A DNA stretch of 46,892 nucleotides from an uncultured Prevotella sp. (GCA_944320285.1 CALUGX010000008.1:1-46892); one strand, 5' to 3'; shown: positions 17,073-26,075, numbered from the stretch's first letter. Notes: generated from the letters alone by a model not told the origin. Made by a program: numbers and translations.

Positions 17073-17792
17073 TTACAGTTTGAACACCACCGGTATGCAG
17101 AAATATGTGCGGCAAGGTTTGCCGCGGTCTTCTCCGGGCTTCCATTTCGGCATCATCCTTATCACGCGGAGAGCCTCGCGGTCGAGTTCAGGGGCAGCGG
17201 ATTTTACTACTTTATGCCCCGTCGTGGTGCCGTCTTTGTTGATGATGAACGCCACGAGCACGGTTCCTTGCTTCTTGTTCCGTTGTGCGGCGGCCGGGTA
17301 TTTCAGGTTTTTCGTGAGCCATTTTACGAACTCCGACATCCCTCCGGGAAACTCCGGCAGCTGCTCTACCACCTGGAAGTTCAGCGGATTGTCCTGTAAT
17401 CCCACGTCCGCCACGGTCAGCTGTCGTGCCGGGATGTCGCTCACGCCGCCGATACCGGCGTCGAGCAATGTCTTGGCGAAGTCTTTTGCGGGTGTCTGTA
17501 TGTCGTCTGTCTTGTCGGCCGCAACCTCGTCCACCACGTTCAGCTTGCCGGCATTGGCTGGCGTGGAGCCTTTCCGCGTGGCGGCTATCATGTCATCGTG
17601 GTGGATGACGGGCGTCATTTCTATGTCTTGTGAAACATCGTCGAGCAAGTCAGCGTCAACCTCCGGCTCTCCGCCCCGTGTAGTAAACTCAAGCGCGGCA
17701 AGGAAAAGCGCGAGCGAAACCACAACACCCAGCAAGAAGCCTGAAGCCCTGCGGCGGTCCAAGTCGGCCTTGTATGATTTTTTTACGTCCAC
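17073..17792 (-). CDS. tonB: Energy transducer TonB
   Basis: A 239-residue protein with a cytoplasmic N-terminus rich in charged residues (MDVKKSYKADLDRRR), one membrane anchor at about 18-36 and a periplasmic linker. The TonB C-terminal domain spans about 145-239 and includes EFPGGMSEFVKWLTKNLKYP, GTVLVAFIINKDG and MPKWKPGEDRGKP, all standard for Bacteroidota TonB. It would couple the proton motive force to outer-membrane receptors with ExbB/ExbD, whose genes are at 26.2-28.6 kb. It is the first gene of the tonB, polyprenyl synthase, unknown, tatD series and is divergent from porQ. Confidence 0.93.
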   Translation of the reverse strand: MDVKKSYKADLDRRRASGFLLGVVVSLALFLAALEFTTRGGEPEVDADLLDDVSQDIEMTPVIHHDDMIAATRKGSTPANAGKLNVVDEVAADKTDDIQTPAKDFAKTLLDAGIGGVSDIPARQLTVADVGLQDNPLNFQVVEQLPEFPGGMSEFVKWLTKNLKYPAAAQRNKKQGTVLVAFIINKDGTTTGHKVVKSAAPELDREALRVIRMMPKWKPGEDRGKPCRTYFCIPVVFKL

Positions 17793-17924
17793 TTAAAGCT
17801 ATGATTATAAACACCTTCCGGCTTGTATATACTAATCAGCCGATTTTTGCGTTATTATCAAGAACCGATGCGCAAGACATCTTTTTTAATAATGCAAAAG
17901 TAACTTAGATATTTGAAAAAGCTG

Positions 17925-17932
17925 TATCTTTG
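17925..17932 (+). promoter_or_regulatory. -7 box upstream of porQ
   Basis: TATCTTTG is an exact TAnnTTTG match 22 bp before the porQ ATG. No clear TTTG is found at 19-21 bp upstream. Confidence 0.55.
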
Positions 17933-17954
17933 CGCCAAAAAATAACAGATTTAG

Positions 17955-18902
17955 ATGAAAAAATACGTTTTTCCGCTACTGTTGACGCTCCTTGCCGCCG
18001 TTAGTTACGCGCAAGAGAGTCAGACGGCGTACAATTTCCTGCGGTTGCCGGTGAGCGCACACGCCGCCGCCCTTGGCGGAGACAACATCACGATAATTGA
18101 AGACGACCCTTCGCTGATGTTCAGCAATCCTGCGCTTTTGTCTTCGGTGAGCGACAAAAGCATCAATCTTAACTTCATGACTTACATGGCCGGGGCTACG
18201 ACGGCGAGCGCATCGTTCAACCGTATAATAAAAGAGAAGGCTACGGTGGCCGTCACTGCACAATACATGGACTACGGCAAGATGAAGGAGATGGACGCCA
18301 ACAACGTGCAGACGGGCGAGTTCTCGGCCAAGGACATTGCCGTGAGCGGCGTGTTCAGTTACATATTGGGCGAGAAATTCGTAGGAGGAATAACGGCGAA
18401 GATTATCAATTCTTACATTGGTGACTACAGCTCGTGGGCCGTAGGCGTTGACTTGGGGCTTAATTATTATGACCCTGAGCATGAGTGGTCGGTCTCCGCC
18501 GTGGCCAAAAACCTCGGCGGACAGCTCAAGGCGTATGACGACGACTATGAGAAGATGCCGCTCGACGTGCAGCTTGGCGTCAGCAAGCGGTTCAGCGCTT
18601 TGCCGTTCCGCCTGTCGGCCACGCTTGTTGACCTGACTCATTGGGACTACGGCGCGCTCAACCATCTTGTAGTTGGCGCAGACATCATATTCTCACAGCA
18701 AATATATGTCGCCGTAGGCTATAACTTCAGGCGCGCCGACGAGATGACAACACTGAAAGGAACCGACGAGGAAAGCAGCCACATAGCCGGCCTCTCGTTC
18801 GGGGCGGGCCTGCAACTTGAGCGTTTCAAGTTGCAGCTGGCTTATGGCAAATATCACGTTTCGTCAAATTCGTTGCTTGTGAACGTAAGTTACAGCCTGT
18901 AA
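17955..18902 (+). CDS. porQ: Type IX secretion system protein PorQ
   Basis: A 315-residue outer-membrane barrel with signal peptide MKKYVFPLLLTLLAAVSYA. The family pattern AYNFLRLPVSAHAAALGGDN followed by NPALL and later FGAGLQLERFKLQLAYGKYH identifies PorQ, a FadL-like barrel of the type IX system. In Porphyromonas gingivalis PorQ belongs to the PorU-PorV-PorQ-PorZ attachment complex that cleaves and anchors cargo to A-LPS. As in many Bacteroidota it is followed by cmk (225-bp gap), although ispH is not next. The C-terminus ends NVSYSL. Other attachment-complex genes are not in the window. Confidence 0.9.
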   Translation: MKKYVFPLLLTLLAAVSYAQESQTAYNFLRLPVSAHAAALGGDNITIIEDDPSLMFSNPALLSSVSDKSINLNFMTYMAGATTASASFNRIIKEKATVAVTAQYMDYGKMKEMDANNVQTGEFSAKDIAVSGVFSYILGEKFVGGITAKIINSYIGDYSSWAVGVDLGLNYYDPEHEWSVSAVAKNLGGQLKAYDDDYEKMPLDVQLGVSKRFSALPFRLSATLVDLTHWDYGALNHLVVGADIIFSQQIYVAVGYNFRRADEMTTLKGTDEESSHIAGLSFGAGLQLERFKLQLAYGKYHVSSNSLLVNVSYSL

Positions 18903-19127
18903 GTTAGGTGACTGACAAAGAGTGAATAACCAAGGATTTAAATGTGCCGGTGAACGGTAGCCGGTAAAGATGTTTGCGCTATGGCTGTTTTTCCGTCAAG
19001 TAGTTGTTCGCTTTTTATGTTTAAATATATAGTCATTTATTATTAACAATCATAAAATAAAAGTTCACTTCAACAGAGTCGGTTAGGCTGACTCCCTTTG
19101 GGATAGTTGGGGTGGGTGTAGAAAACA

Positions 19128-19820
19128 ATGAGAAAACTCACTATCGCAATCGACGGTTATTCTTCATGCGGCAAGAGCACGATGGCTAAGGACCTTGCCC
19201 GCGAGATAGGATACGTCTATGTTGACACGGGCGCTATGTACCGCTCTGTCACTCTTTATGCAATGCGCAACGGTCTTATCGGCGCCGACGGCGCGGTGGA
19301 TGCCGACGGTTTGCAGGCCCGCATGGGTGAAATCAACATCTCGTTCAAGCCGAATGCCGCCACCGGGCGTCCCGACACTTACCTCAACGGCGAACTTGTC
19401 GAGGACGAGATACGTTCCATTGAGGTGTCGGGCCACGTCAGTCCGATAGCGGCCCTGCCGTTTGTCAGGACAGCTTTGGTGGCCCGCCAGCAGGCTATGG
19501 GCCGTGAGAAAGGAGTAGTGATGGATGGGCGCGACATCGGGACAACCGTATTTCCCGATGCCGAACTTAAGGTTTTTGTGACGGCTTCGCCCGAAGTGCG
19601 CGCGCAGCGGCGTTACGACGAACTGAAAGCCAAGGGCATGGAGGCTGATTATGAGGAAATACTGAAGAACGTCAGGGAGCGCGACTATATCGACACCCAT
19701 CGTGAGGTGTCACCCCTGCGCAAGGCCGATGACGCCCTCGTGCTTGACAACAGTCATCTGACGATAGCTCAGCAGAAGGCTTGGCTGCTTGAGAAATACA
19801 ACGAGATTTCCGCCGAATGA
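19128..19820 (+). CDS. cmk: (d)CMP kinase
   Basis: A 230-residue cytidylate kinase that phosphorylates CMP and dCMP. The P-loop GYSSCGKST is at 10-18, the CMP-binding segment [14 protein letters not shown] follows, then [23 protein letters not shown] and [19 protein letters not shown], all diagnostic. Length is normal. The position after porQ is typical of Bacteroidota. A strong intrinsic terminator follows 20 bp after the stop. The 225-bp gap before it contains no recognised feature besides AT-rich sequence, so it may be transcribed from porQ or its own promoter. Confidence 0.96.
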   Translation: MRKLTIAIDGYSSCGKSTMAKDLAREIGYVYVDTGAMYRSVTLYAMRNGLIGADGAVDADGLQARMGEINISFKPNAATGRPDTYLNGELVEDEIRSIEVSGHVSPIAALPFVRTALVARQQAMGREKGVVMDGRDIGTTVFPDAELKVFVTASPEVRAQRRYDELKAKGMEADYEEILKNVRERDYIDTHREVSPLRKADDALVLDNSHLTIAQQKAWLLEKYNEISAE

Positions 19821-19840
19821 CGGCTGTCCGCAATGCCATA

Positions 19841-19876
19841 GCCGGCGCGTTTAGTATGTAACGCGCCGGCTTTTTT
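19841..19876 (+). terminator. Intrinsic terminator after cmk
   Basis: GCCGGCGCGTT (19841-19851) pairs perfectly with AACGCGCCGGC (19860-19870) around an 8-nt loop and is followed by TTTTTT. This is the clearest rho-independent terminator in the window. Confidence 0.92.
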
Positions 19877-19891
19877 GTGCTGTTTAAAAAC

Positions 19892-19972
19892 GTTTGGTGT
19901 CCTTTCGCACTCCAAAAGGGCATGAATTGCAACGTAAAAGGGCATCTTTTGCACGCCAAAAGATGCCCTTTC
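19892..19972. repeat. Period-22 palindrome array, copy 3 (4 units)
   Basis: Four 15-bp blocks begin at 19892, 19914, 19936 and 19958 (the last two are AAAAGGGCATCTTTT and AAAAGATGCCCTTTC), with spacers GCACTCC, GCAACGT and GCACGCC, all 7 bp. It lies between convergent cmk and the aminotransferase gene. Confidence 0.92.
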
Positions 19973-20032
19973 GTAAAGTGTTGGATGTCAATGTGTTACG
20001 CTGCGCGTTTTGTCACGTGGCGTAACCATTTG

Positions 20033-21133
20033 TTATTTGAAGCCGTTTAGCAGTCTGATTACCGTGTCAACGTCGCCGTCAGTCATCGTTTGGTTTAGCG
20101 GTATGCTCAGCTCTTCGCGGTGTATCCTCTCGGTGACGGGCAGGTTGAGGCCGACCCATTCGGCGTAGCAACGCTGCTTGTGGGGTGGGATGGGGTAGTG
20201 TATCATTGTCCCGACGCCGCCATCTGACAAGTAACGTTGCAGCTCGTCGCGCCGTTCGCACATCACGGGGAATATGTGGTGCACGCTATGGCGGCAGTAT
20301 TCAAGGTCCGGCAGGCACAGTAGCGGGTTGCTTACCTCGCTTGCGTAACGCATGGCGATGTCCCGGCGCGCGGCGTTGTCGGCGTCGAGATATTTCAGTT
20401 TGACGCGCAGCACGGCGGCCTGCAACTCATCCATCCGGCTGTTGCGTCCCCGCAGGTCGAACACATACTTGCGTGCCGACCCGTAATTGCCGAGCGCGCG
20501 CACGGTGTCGGCCAGCCTGTCGTCGTCGGTCGTCACGGCTCCGGCGTCGCCCAGTGCGCCGAGGTTCTTGCCCGGATAGAAGCTGTGGCCCGCCGCGTCG
20601 CCGAGGCTGCCCGTGCGTTTTGCGCCGAACGTGCACCCGTGGGCTTGCGCGTTGTCCTCTATCAGTTTAAGTCTGTGCCGCTTGCAGATGTCGCCTATCC
20701 TGTCGGTATATGCGCAATGGCCGTACAGGTGGACTATCATCACTGCCCTTGTGCGCGGCGTAACAGCCTGCTCTATGAGGCTGTCGTCTATCTGGAACGT
20801 GTCTATCCGTGGCTCAACGAGCACCGGCGTCAGCCCGTTTTCGGTAATGGCCAGTATGCTTGCGATGTAAGTGTTGGCCGGCACTATCACCTCGTCGCCT
20901 TCACTCATGACGCCCATCTCCTTGTAAGCGCGCAGTATCAGCGTGAGCGAATCAAGTCCGTTGCCGCATCCTATGCAGTGTTTCGTGCCGACATACCGTG
21001 CATATTCGGCCTCGAACAGACGTGTCTCTTCGCCTTGCAGATACCATCCGCCGTCGACGACACGCCTCACCGCCTCGTTGATTTCATCCGAGTGCATGGC
21101 CGTAACCTTTGCCAGTTCAAGGTATTTTATCAT
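20033..21133 (-). CDS. DegT/DnrJ/EryC1/StrS sugar aminotransferase (FdtB/QdtB-like)
   Basis: A 366-residue PLP enzyme of the sugar 3- or 4-aminotransferase family. The PLP lysine is K189 in [19 protein letters not shown], with EDNAQAHG before it and [14 protein letters not shown] near 56-69. The start [10 protein letters not shown] is typical of FdtB/QdtB 3-aminotransferases, which act after an FdtA ketoisomerase on dTDP-3-keto-6-deoxyhexose. An FdtA-like gene is encoded 3 kb away on the same strand and RmlB at 11268. The exact product sugar (Fuc3N or Qui3N type) cannot be read from sequence. It is 84 bp after the FemAB-like gene. Confidence 0.9.
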   Translation of the reverse strand: MIKYLELAKVTAMHSDEINEAVRRVVDGGWYLQGEETRLFEAEYARYVGTKHCIGCGNGLDSLTLILRAYKEMGVMSEGDEVIVPANTYIASILAITENGLTPVLVEPRIDTFQIDDSLIEQAVTPRTRAVMIVHLYGHCAYTDRIGDICKRHRLKLIEDNAQAHGCTFGAKRTGSLGDAAGHSFYPGKNLGALGDAGAVTTDDDRLADTVRALGNYGSARKYVFDLRGRNSRMDELQAAVLRVKLKYLDADNAARRDIAMRYASEVSNPLLCLPDLEYCRHSVHHIFPVMCERRDELQRYLSDGGVGTMIHYPIPPHKQRCYAEWVGLNLPVTERIHREELSIPLNQTMTDGDVDTVIRLLNGFK

Positions 21134-21217
21134 TGTCTTATTCTTTTATTATTCCCTCCTTACTGCTTTCTCCTTCTTTCTTTACTTTATTCCTTCCCTC
21201 CTTACTCCTTATCCAAT

Positions 21218-22159
21218 TCACATTTCCCACTCATACGTGTCGTAGCACACGCCGCGCCCACCGAATCCTTCTTTCTGGTAGATAAGGTTCTCGTTAAGGT
21301 AGTTGCCGTAGTCCTCGGTTGATTTTCCGAAGTCGAAGTAATGGCGGAAGCCGGCGTAATCGTTGTTGAGTATCACGTCATAGATGGCGTCAATCACACG
21401 GAGACGTTTCCCATCCGGACTTGCCGATATGTACTGTGCGTGCACCACCTGTCCGGTGACATACAGCACTGTGCCTCCAAGCACTTCACCGTCTTTTTCG
21501 GCTACGTACAATATGATGTTGTCAGGAAAACGCGATTTGAGAAGCTCCATTTCCTCCACCGTGTGTACCGGCTTGACGCCGTATTTGTTGCCGAGGTTAA
21601 GGTCGAGCACGCGCCAGAAGCTCCGCAGGTCATCGCTCCTGCGCACGCTGACGCCGCTCCGCCGTGCCTTGTTAACGCCGTAGCGGCGGTCGCGGTGCCA
21701 CTTGATCCTGTCACCGAGAATGATGGTTGATGATATGTCGCGTGCCGCAATGCGCGCCCGGCACACCTTAAACAGGGCGTATAAGTCTTCACCTGACGGC
21801 TGCAGATGATAAATCCAAGGTATCGACTTATATACCACCCGCCTTATGCCTTCGGCCTTGAGGAAGGCGTTAAGTTCGCCGAACAGGGTTACGACGGCTG
21901 CCGCCGCCGCGTCGTCGCACGTCACTAAGCCGCCGTAAGTGAGGCCTTGGTGTGAATAGAGCACGCCGTCCTTTATGTTAGCCGGCATAAGGGCGTAGAG
22001 CTGTCCACCGGCGTAGAACATCAGGGAATGGTCTGTGAACCTGTCACTGTGATAGTCCATATAGTCACGGAAGAAAAGGAATGTGCCGTTTTTCGACCGT
22101 GCCACGAACCCGTTCCACTCGCTTTTCTTCTCCGGCGAATATCTTATTATGTCAAACAT
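21218..22159 (-). CDS. FemAB-like GNAT acyltransferase
   Basis: A 313-residue protein with the FemAB/GNAT fold pattern: WNGFVARSKNGTFLFFRDYMDYH near the start, a central basic region (DRRYGVNKARRSGVSVR) and a C-terminal acetyltransferase segment (LYVAEKDGEVLGGTVLYVTG, then HAQYISASPDGKRL). Relatives in polysaccharide clusters are annotated as GNAT N-acetyltransferases. A plausible role is N-acylation of the amino group installed by the neighbouring aminotransferase, or peptide-bridge type transfer; this is inference. It lacks a signal peptide and is likely cytoplasmic. It is divergent from the phosphoethanolamine transferase gene. Confidence 0.8.
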   Translation of the reverse strand: MFDIIRYSPEKKSEWNGFVARSKNGTFLFFRDYMDYHSDRFTDHSLMFYAGGQLYALMPANIKDGVLYSHQGLTYGGLVTCDDAAAAAVVTLFGELNAFLKAEGIRRVVYKSIPWIYHLQPSGEDLYALFKVCRARIAARDISSTIILGDRIKWHRDRRYGVNKARRSGVSVRRSDDLRSFWRVLDLNLGNKYGVKPVHTVEEMELLKSRFPDNIILYVAEKDGEVLGGTVLYVTGQVVHAQYISASPDGKRLRVIDAIYDVILNNDYAGFRHYFDFGKSTEDYGNYLNENLIYQKEGFGGRGVCYDTYEWEM

Positions 22160-22259
22160 GATAACGTCTTAACGTAAGTTGAAGTATGTTTTAGGGCAAG
22201 CAAAGTTAAGCATTTTCCCATAGATAGCGGCTTTTGTGATGGCAAAATGTAATTATTTA

Positions 22260-22291
22260 TTTGCAATAATCAGAAATTTTGACAACCTTTG
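22260..22291 (+). promoter_or_regulatory. Promoter of the phosphoethanolamine transferase
   Basis: TTTG (22260-22263) and AACCTTTG (22284-22291, one mismatch to TAnnTTTG) are 20 bp apart. The location shows that an in-frame TTG at 22279 cannot be the start and supports the ATG at 22351. Confidence 0.6.
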
Positions 22292-22350
22292 CAGCCGAAA
22301 TCAGGCCGTATCAGGCTTTTAAAATAACAAATACCAACCGGCAAACGACA

Positions 22351-24120
22351 ATGAACGAGTTACTAAGCAAGGCCCGCAGATGGCTGGCCGCCGCGTGGCA
22401 GCCCGTGAAGTGCAACTTCACTTTCTTCTTTTTCATGTATCTTTTGGGCTTCGCCTGCATAATGGTTATCAACGGTTATGGCCGCCATGTGGCCGTGTTC
22501 GAGCTTTTCACCGACCTTTACGTCCTCTGCCTGTTGTTTTATTTACTCCCCGCAAGGGTCGCCGCGTGGGGCAGGGGGATAACCTATGTGCTGTCATACC
22601 TGCTTGCGCTTGTTGATATGTTTTGTTTTTGCAAGTTCGGTTCGCCCATCAGTTTCAATCTGTTACAGGCCTGCGTGCAGACCAATCCGCGCGAGGCGGC
22701 TGAAGCGTTGGGCACGTATGTCACCCTCGACGCTTTCGCCTCTCCGCTCATTTTGGTGCCCGTAATCATGGCGTTGAATATCATCTGCGTGAAGTTCAAG
22801 CTCCGCCTGCGCTTCGCCGCGCGCCTGAAGGACTGGCACTTGGGCCTCGCCTGCTTTGCCGCAATAGCTTTAAGCCTGAAAGCCGAGATTACTGACAAGG
22901 CTTATTATTACCATAATTTCATAGCCGCAGACAACTCCCTCGACCTTCAATACAACATAGACAAGCCCCATGAGGCAGGCTTCTACATCGCAGCCTACCG
23001 CCTGGTGCACGCCGCCAAGTGCCTGGCCGTGGTGAACAAGGAGATACGCGACATGGAGAAACGTGCCGGAAAGACCAAGCCGCAGGGCTGCACGTTCCGT
23101 TCGGACAACATCGTGCTGATAATAGGCGAGGCTACCACGCGCCACCGCCTGCACCTCTACGGCTACCCTAAGGCCAACACGCCGCGGCAGGACGCACTCG
23201 CCGCAGGCGGACTGCTTGTGCCTTTCACCGACGTAGTGGCACCGCACAACCAGACGTCGGAGGTGTTCAAGACGGCTTTGTCGACCTACGCTTACGGCAA
23301 TGAAGGGGCGTGGAACGAGTATCCGCTGTTCACCGAACTGATGAAAAACGCCGGTTACAACGTCACGTTCATAACCAACCAGTTTGTGAAGACCATCAAC
23401 GACGATATATTCAACTTCAGCGGCGACACGTTCGTCAACAATGAGGGGCTCAGCAGGGCGCAATTCTCACACCGCAACACGGGCCTGCACCGATACGACG
23501 AGGGCCTGCTGGCCGACTATGATTCGCTTAAGGCGTACAACACGGAGCATAACCTCGTGATATTCCACCTCTTAGGATGCCATACGGCGTATGAAGACCG
23601 CTACCCGGAGAAGTTTGACGTGTTCAAGGAAGCAGACTACGACCGCCCCGACCTGGACGCCGACGGGATGAAGAACAATGCAGCTTACGACAACGCCGTG
23701 CTCTATAACGACTATGTTGTGACGGAAATAATAAAGCGGTTTGATGATGAAGACGCCATCATCGTGTATATGCCCGACCACGGCGAAATGGCTTTCGTGG
23801 GCAGTTCCACTTGCGGGCGCACATTGGCCGTGAACACTCAAAACGAGGTTTATCAGCAGTTTGACATACCTTTTTGGATATACATGACGCCGAAATACCG
23901 CAAGAGCCATCCCGACATCTGCGCGCAGATAGAGACTGCCAAAAGCAAGCCCTTCATGACAGACTGCGCAGACCAGCTAATATTGTACCTTGCCGGGGTG
24001 CGGACACCTTTCTACAGCGATAAGTATAACGTTTTAAGCCCGGCCTACGACGCACGGCGCAAGCGCATGATAATGGGGCAGATAGACTATGACGGCTTCA
24101 TGCGGGGCTATCGGCCCTGA
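22351..24120 (+). CDS. Phosphoethanolamine transferase (EptA-like)
   Basis: A 589-residue sulfatase-fold enzyme with about five N-terminal membrane segments (to about residue 180) and a periplasmic alkaline-phosphatase-like domain. Catalytic motifs are LIIGEATTRHRLHLYGYP (nucleophilic Thr after GEA), HLLGCHTAYEDRYP, and MPDHGEM with the metal-binding Asp/His. The family moves phosphoethanolamine from phosphatidylethanolamine to lipid A or glycans, lowering surface charge and often giving polymyxin tolerance. It sits on the plus strand between minus-strand sugar genes and its last 13 bp overlap the fdtA-like gene tail to tail. Exact acceptor unknown. Confidence 0.92.
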   Translation: MNELLSKARRWLAAAWQPVKCNFTFFFFMYLLGFACIMVINGYGRHVAVFELFTDLYVLCLLFYLLPARVAAWGRGITYVLSYLLALVDMFCFCKFGSPISFNLLQACVQTNPREAAEALGTYVTLDAFASPLILVPVIMALNIICVKFKLRLRFAARLKDWHLGLACFAAIALSLKAEITDKAYYYHNFIAADNSLDLQYNIDKPHEAGFYIAAYRLVHAAKCLAVVNKEIRDMEKRAGKTKPQGCTFRSDNIVLIIGEATTRHRLHLYGYPKANTPRQDALAAGGLLVPFTDVVAPHNQTSEVFKTALSTYAYGNEGAWNEYPLFTELMKNAGYNVTFITNQFVKTINDDIFNFSGDTFVNNEGLSRAQFSHRNTGLHRYDEGLLADYDSLKAYNTEHNLVIFHLLGCHTAYEDRYPEKFDVFKEADYDRPDLDADGMKNNAAYDNAVLYNDYVVTEIIKRFDDEDAIIVYMPDHGEMAFVGSSTCGRTLAVNTQNEVYQQFDIPFWIYMTPKYRKSHPDICAQIETAKSKPFMTDCADQLILYLAGVRTPFYSDKYNVLSPAYDARRKRMIMGQIDYDGFMRGYRP

Positions 24121-24524
24121 CTGTCGCTGCGGCTGCCGACGTAATCTAAAAACTCACCGTACTCGCGGATGTAGTCGCTCTCATCGTAAAATTCAGATGC
24201 GAGGACGAGGCACACCGCGCCCGATGAAAAGTCGTCGAGCGTGCGCCATGTGTCCGTGTCAACCAGAAGTCCCTGGTAAGGGTGGTTCAGCAGATAGGTA
24301 TTCTTCGTAGTCCCGTCGTCGAGTGTCACGTGGAAACTGCCGCTCACGGCGATGATAAACTCCTTGCATTCCTTGTGTGAGTGCCCTCCGCGGCTTTCGC
24401 CGCCCGGCACGTCGTAGACCCAATAGACTCTTTTCACGTTGAAAGGCACGTTGCGCAGTCCTTCGGCCACGGTGAGGTTGCCGCGCGGGTCGATGATTTT
24501 TGGCAGGTCGATGATTTTATTCAT
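24108..24524 (-). CDS. fdtA: FdtA/QdtA-like sugar 3,4-ketoisomerase (cupin)
   Basis: A 138-residue cupin of the WxcM/FdtA family. The core reads IIDPRGNLTVAEG, WVYDVPGGESRGGHSHKECKEFIIAVSG and LVLASEFYDESDYIREYGEFL; the two His of GGHSHKE are the expected catalytic pair. FdtA/QdtA move the keto group of dTDP-4-keto-6-deoxyglucose from C4 to C3 before transamination. The ATG at 24524 overlaps the TGA of the upstream acyltransferase (ATGA), implying translational coupling. A longer in-frame start inside the upstream gene is rejected because family members begin near MNKIIDLP. The gene symbol follows the family; stereochemistry is not determined. Confidence 0.88.
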   Translation of the reverse strand: MNKIIDLPKIIDPRGNLTVAEGLRNVPFNVKRVYWVYDVPGGESRGGHSHKECKEFIIAVSGSFHVTLDDGTTKNTYLLNHPYQGLLVDTDTWRTLDDFSSGAVCLVLASEFYDESDYIREYGEFLDYVGSRSDSQGR

Positions 24525-25585
24525 GTATTTATAACGTTTTTTCTTAATGTGAAGTATAATTTGTCTGCGAAATATTTTTTTAGCAAAACCGATACGGCTA
24601 ACGTGGCAGTTATGCACAATCCGGCAGTTAAGGCATATCCTAAATTGATGTTTACCTTACTTAAAACGTATATACCCAAACTTATTACGAGCGTGTGTGT
24701 CAGGTAAAATTCAAGGCTCAATTTACCCCCCCCTACTCCTATTTTGCTATGGAGCAGCCTGGTGACAAGGCCGTTAGACGAGTCTGTTACTGCAAACAGG
24801 TATATTACGGTCGGAAGTACGGGTATGAACACCACAGTCGTGTTTATCTTTGCCGGCGTATGTCCGTGCACGATGTAAGCTGACACGACGATTACGACGG
24901 CGATTAATTCGATAAACGTCGCTTTGGCAAGGCTGTGCCTGCCGTTCGTCCAGCGTCTGAATGTATTTGTCGCAGGTGAAACATACAGCCTGTAAATGAT
25001 TATCCCGATTATGAAATCTATCATTCGCATAGGTGGAAAAACATAAACCAAGGTGTTAACCAAGTCTGGCGGCACGATGTATATCACCGCGGCATATATT
25101 CCGGCGGCAACTGCTGATATGGTGACTGATTTCTTTGCCGTGGCGTGCACTATGGCCCTGTAAAGTGTGGGGAATAAAACGTAAAAGAATATCACATCAG
25201 ACAAGAACCATGCAACGCCGTTGTAAGCAAAGTTATATCCGTTGTCCGGCACCCAACTTTGAAGTAAGAAAATGTCCAAGAGCAATTTTGTCACATCGGC
25301 ACCGTAACCGCGGATAACATCGAGTGCTATGAATGCGGATAACAAAAGAAGATGTAACGGGTAAAATTTGGAAAGCTGCCTTATTAGAAATTGTTTCAAC
25401 GAGAAACAGTGGTTGTCTATTTTTTCGCCGTAACCTATTGACAACACGAAACCGCTCAACATGAAAAAGAAAGACACTCCGCATTCTCCGCCAAAACTGA
25501 AGTATGGCGCTCCGCCCCACGTAAAATGGGAAAAGAACACCATTAGCACGAAGATGAAACGTAAGGATTGTAATGATTTTATCAT
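24521..25585 (-). CDS. Membrane O-acyltransferase (acyltransferase 3/OafA family) with a G8 tract
   Basis: A 354-residue protein with about ten membrane segments. The N-terminus SLRFIFVLMVFFSHFTWGG contains the catalytic-type His, followed by GVSFFFMLSGFVLSIGYG, the acyltransferase 3 signature, and later SLEFYLTHTLVI. Such enzymes acetylate or otherwise acylate surface polysaccharides at the inner membrane. The coding strand has GGGGGGGG across codons 285-287 (24726-24733): one base lost gives a stop two codons after the tract, one gained gives a stop immediately after it. The gene appears more AT-rich than its neighbours, hinting at acquisition. Its stop overlaps the fdtA start. No closely coupled gene precedes it. 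Confidence 0.9.
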   Translation of the reverse strand: MIKSLQSLRFIFVLMVFFSHFTWGGAPYFSFGGECGVSFFFMLSGFVLSIGYGEKIDNHCFSLKQFLIRQLSKFYPLHLLLLSAFIALDVIRGYGADVTKLLLDIFLLQSWVPDNGYNFAYNGVAWFLSDVIFFYVLFPTLYRAIVHATAKKSVTISAVAAGIYAAVIYIVPPDLVNTLVYVFPPMRMIDFIIGIIIYRLYVSPATNTFRRWTNGRHSLAKATFIELIAVVIVVSAYIVHGHTPAKINTTVVFIPVLPTVIYLFAVTDSSNGLVTRLLHSKIGVGGGKLSLEFYLTHTLVISLGIYVLSKVNINLGYALTAGLCITATLAVSVLLKKYFADKLYFTLRKNVINT

Positions 25586-26075
25586 CTCTTGCAGTTTAAG
25601 GTAACGGTTAGCCGTGTATGCGGTGAATATTTTTGAGCAAAGTTAAATGTTTTTCGGTAAAATAACGATTTGCGTAGATGTTTATTTTGCGCACAGGTTA
25701 AAATCGTCTGTCCAAGAGGCGGGTGCCCGGCATTTTGTAGGGTTGGGCTCATTCGCATTATAATTTGGATAGGTGTGTATTATGATAACGGCCTTGGAGA
25801 CGCCCTTTTGTAGTTTGTTCCCATCCGGCAGATTTGCGGATGAATTCCGGGTTATGCCTAATGGCAGTGTAAAAGGTATCCTTTTGCCTTGTAAAAGGGC
25901 ACCTTTTAGGCGGTAAAAGGTGCCCTTTTGGAAACGTCCTGATTATCAGCTTGTTGCAAACCTTATTTCAGACATGGCTTGAAACAGCTGTTTTCTTATA
26001 GTGCGAAAATGCTAAAAAATGCACTTTGAAGATAAAAAATATGTGATTTTATGCTTGAAATAGGTGGAAAAAAGA
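25586..26075. other. Gene-free AT-rich gap before tRNA-Ser
   Basis: About 490 bp between the divergent acyltransferase and the tRNA-Ser/exbB unit. I see no convincing ORF. Apart from the period-22 array at 25871-25929, there is one isolated half-site ending CGCCCTTTT at 25809. The remainder is AT-rich without other repeats. Confidence 0.6.
25871..25929. repeat. Period-22 palindrome array, copy 4 (3 units, best preserved)
   Basis: AAAAGGTATCCTTTT (25871-25885), AAAAGGGCACCTTTT (25893-25907) and AAAAGGTGCCCTTTT (25915-25929) are separated by GCCTTGT and AGGCGGT. This copy shows the consensus most clearly. A degenerate fourth unit may precede it (25849-25863), with spacer GCAGTGT. Confidence 0.93.

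Noticed and set aside
19892..19972. CRISPR-like appearance of the period-22 arrays (repeat plus short spacer)
   Set aside because: The repeat is only 15 bp, the 7-bp spacers are similar to each other rather than unique, there are at most four units, and no cas genes are near.
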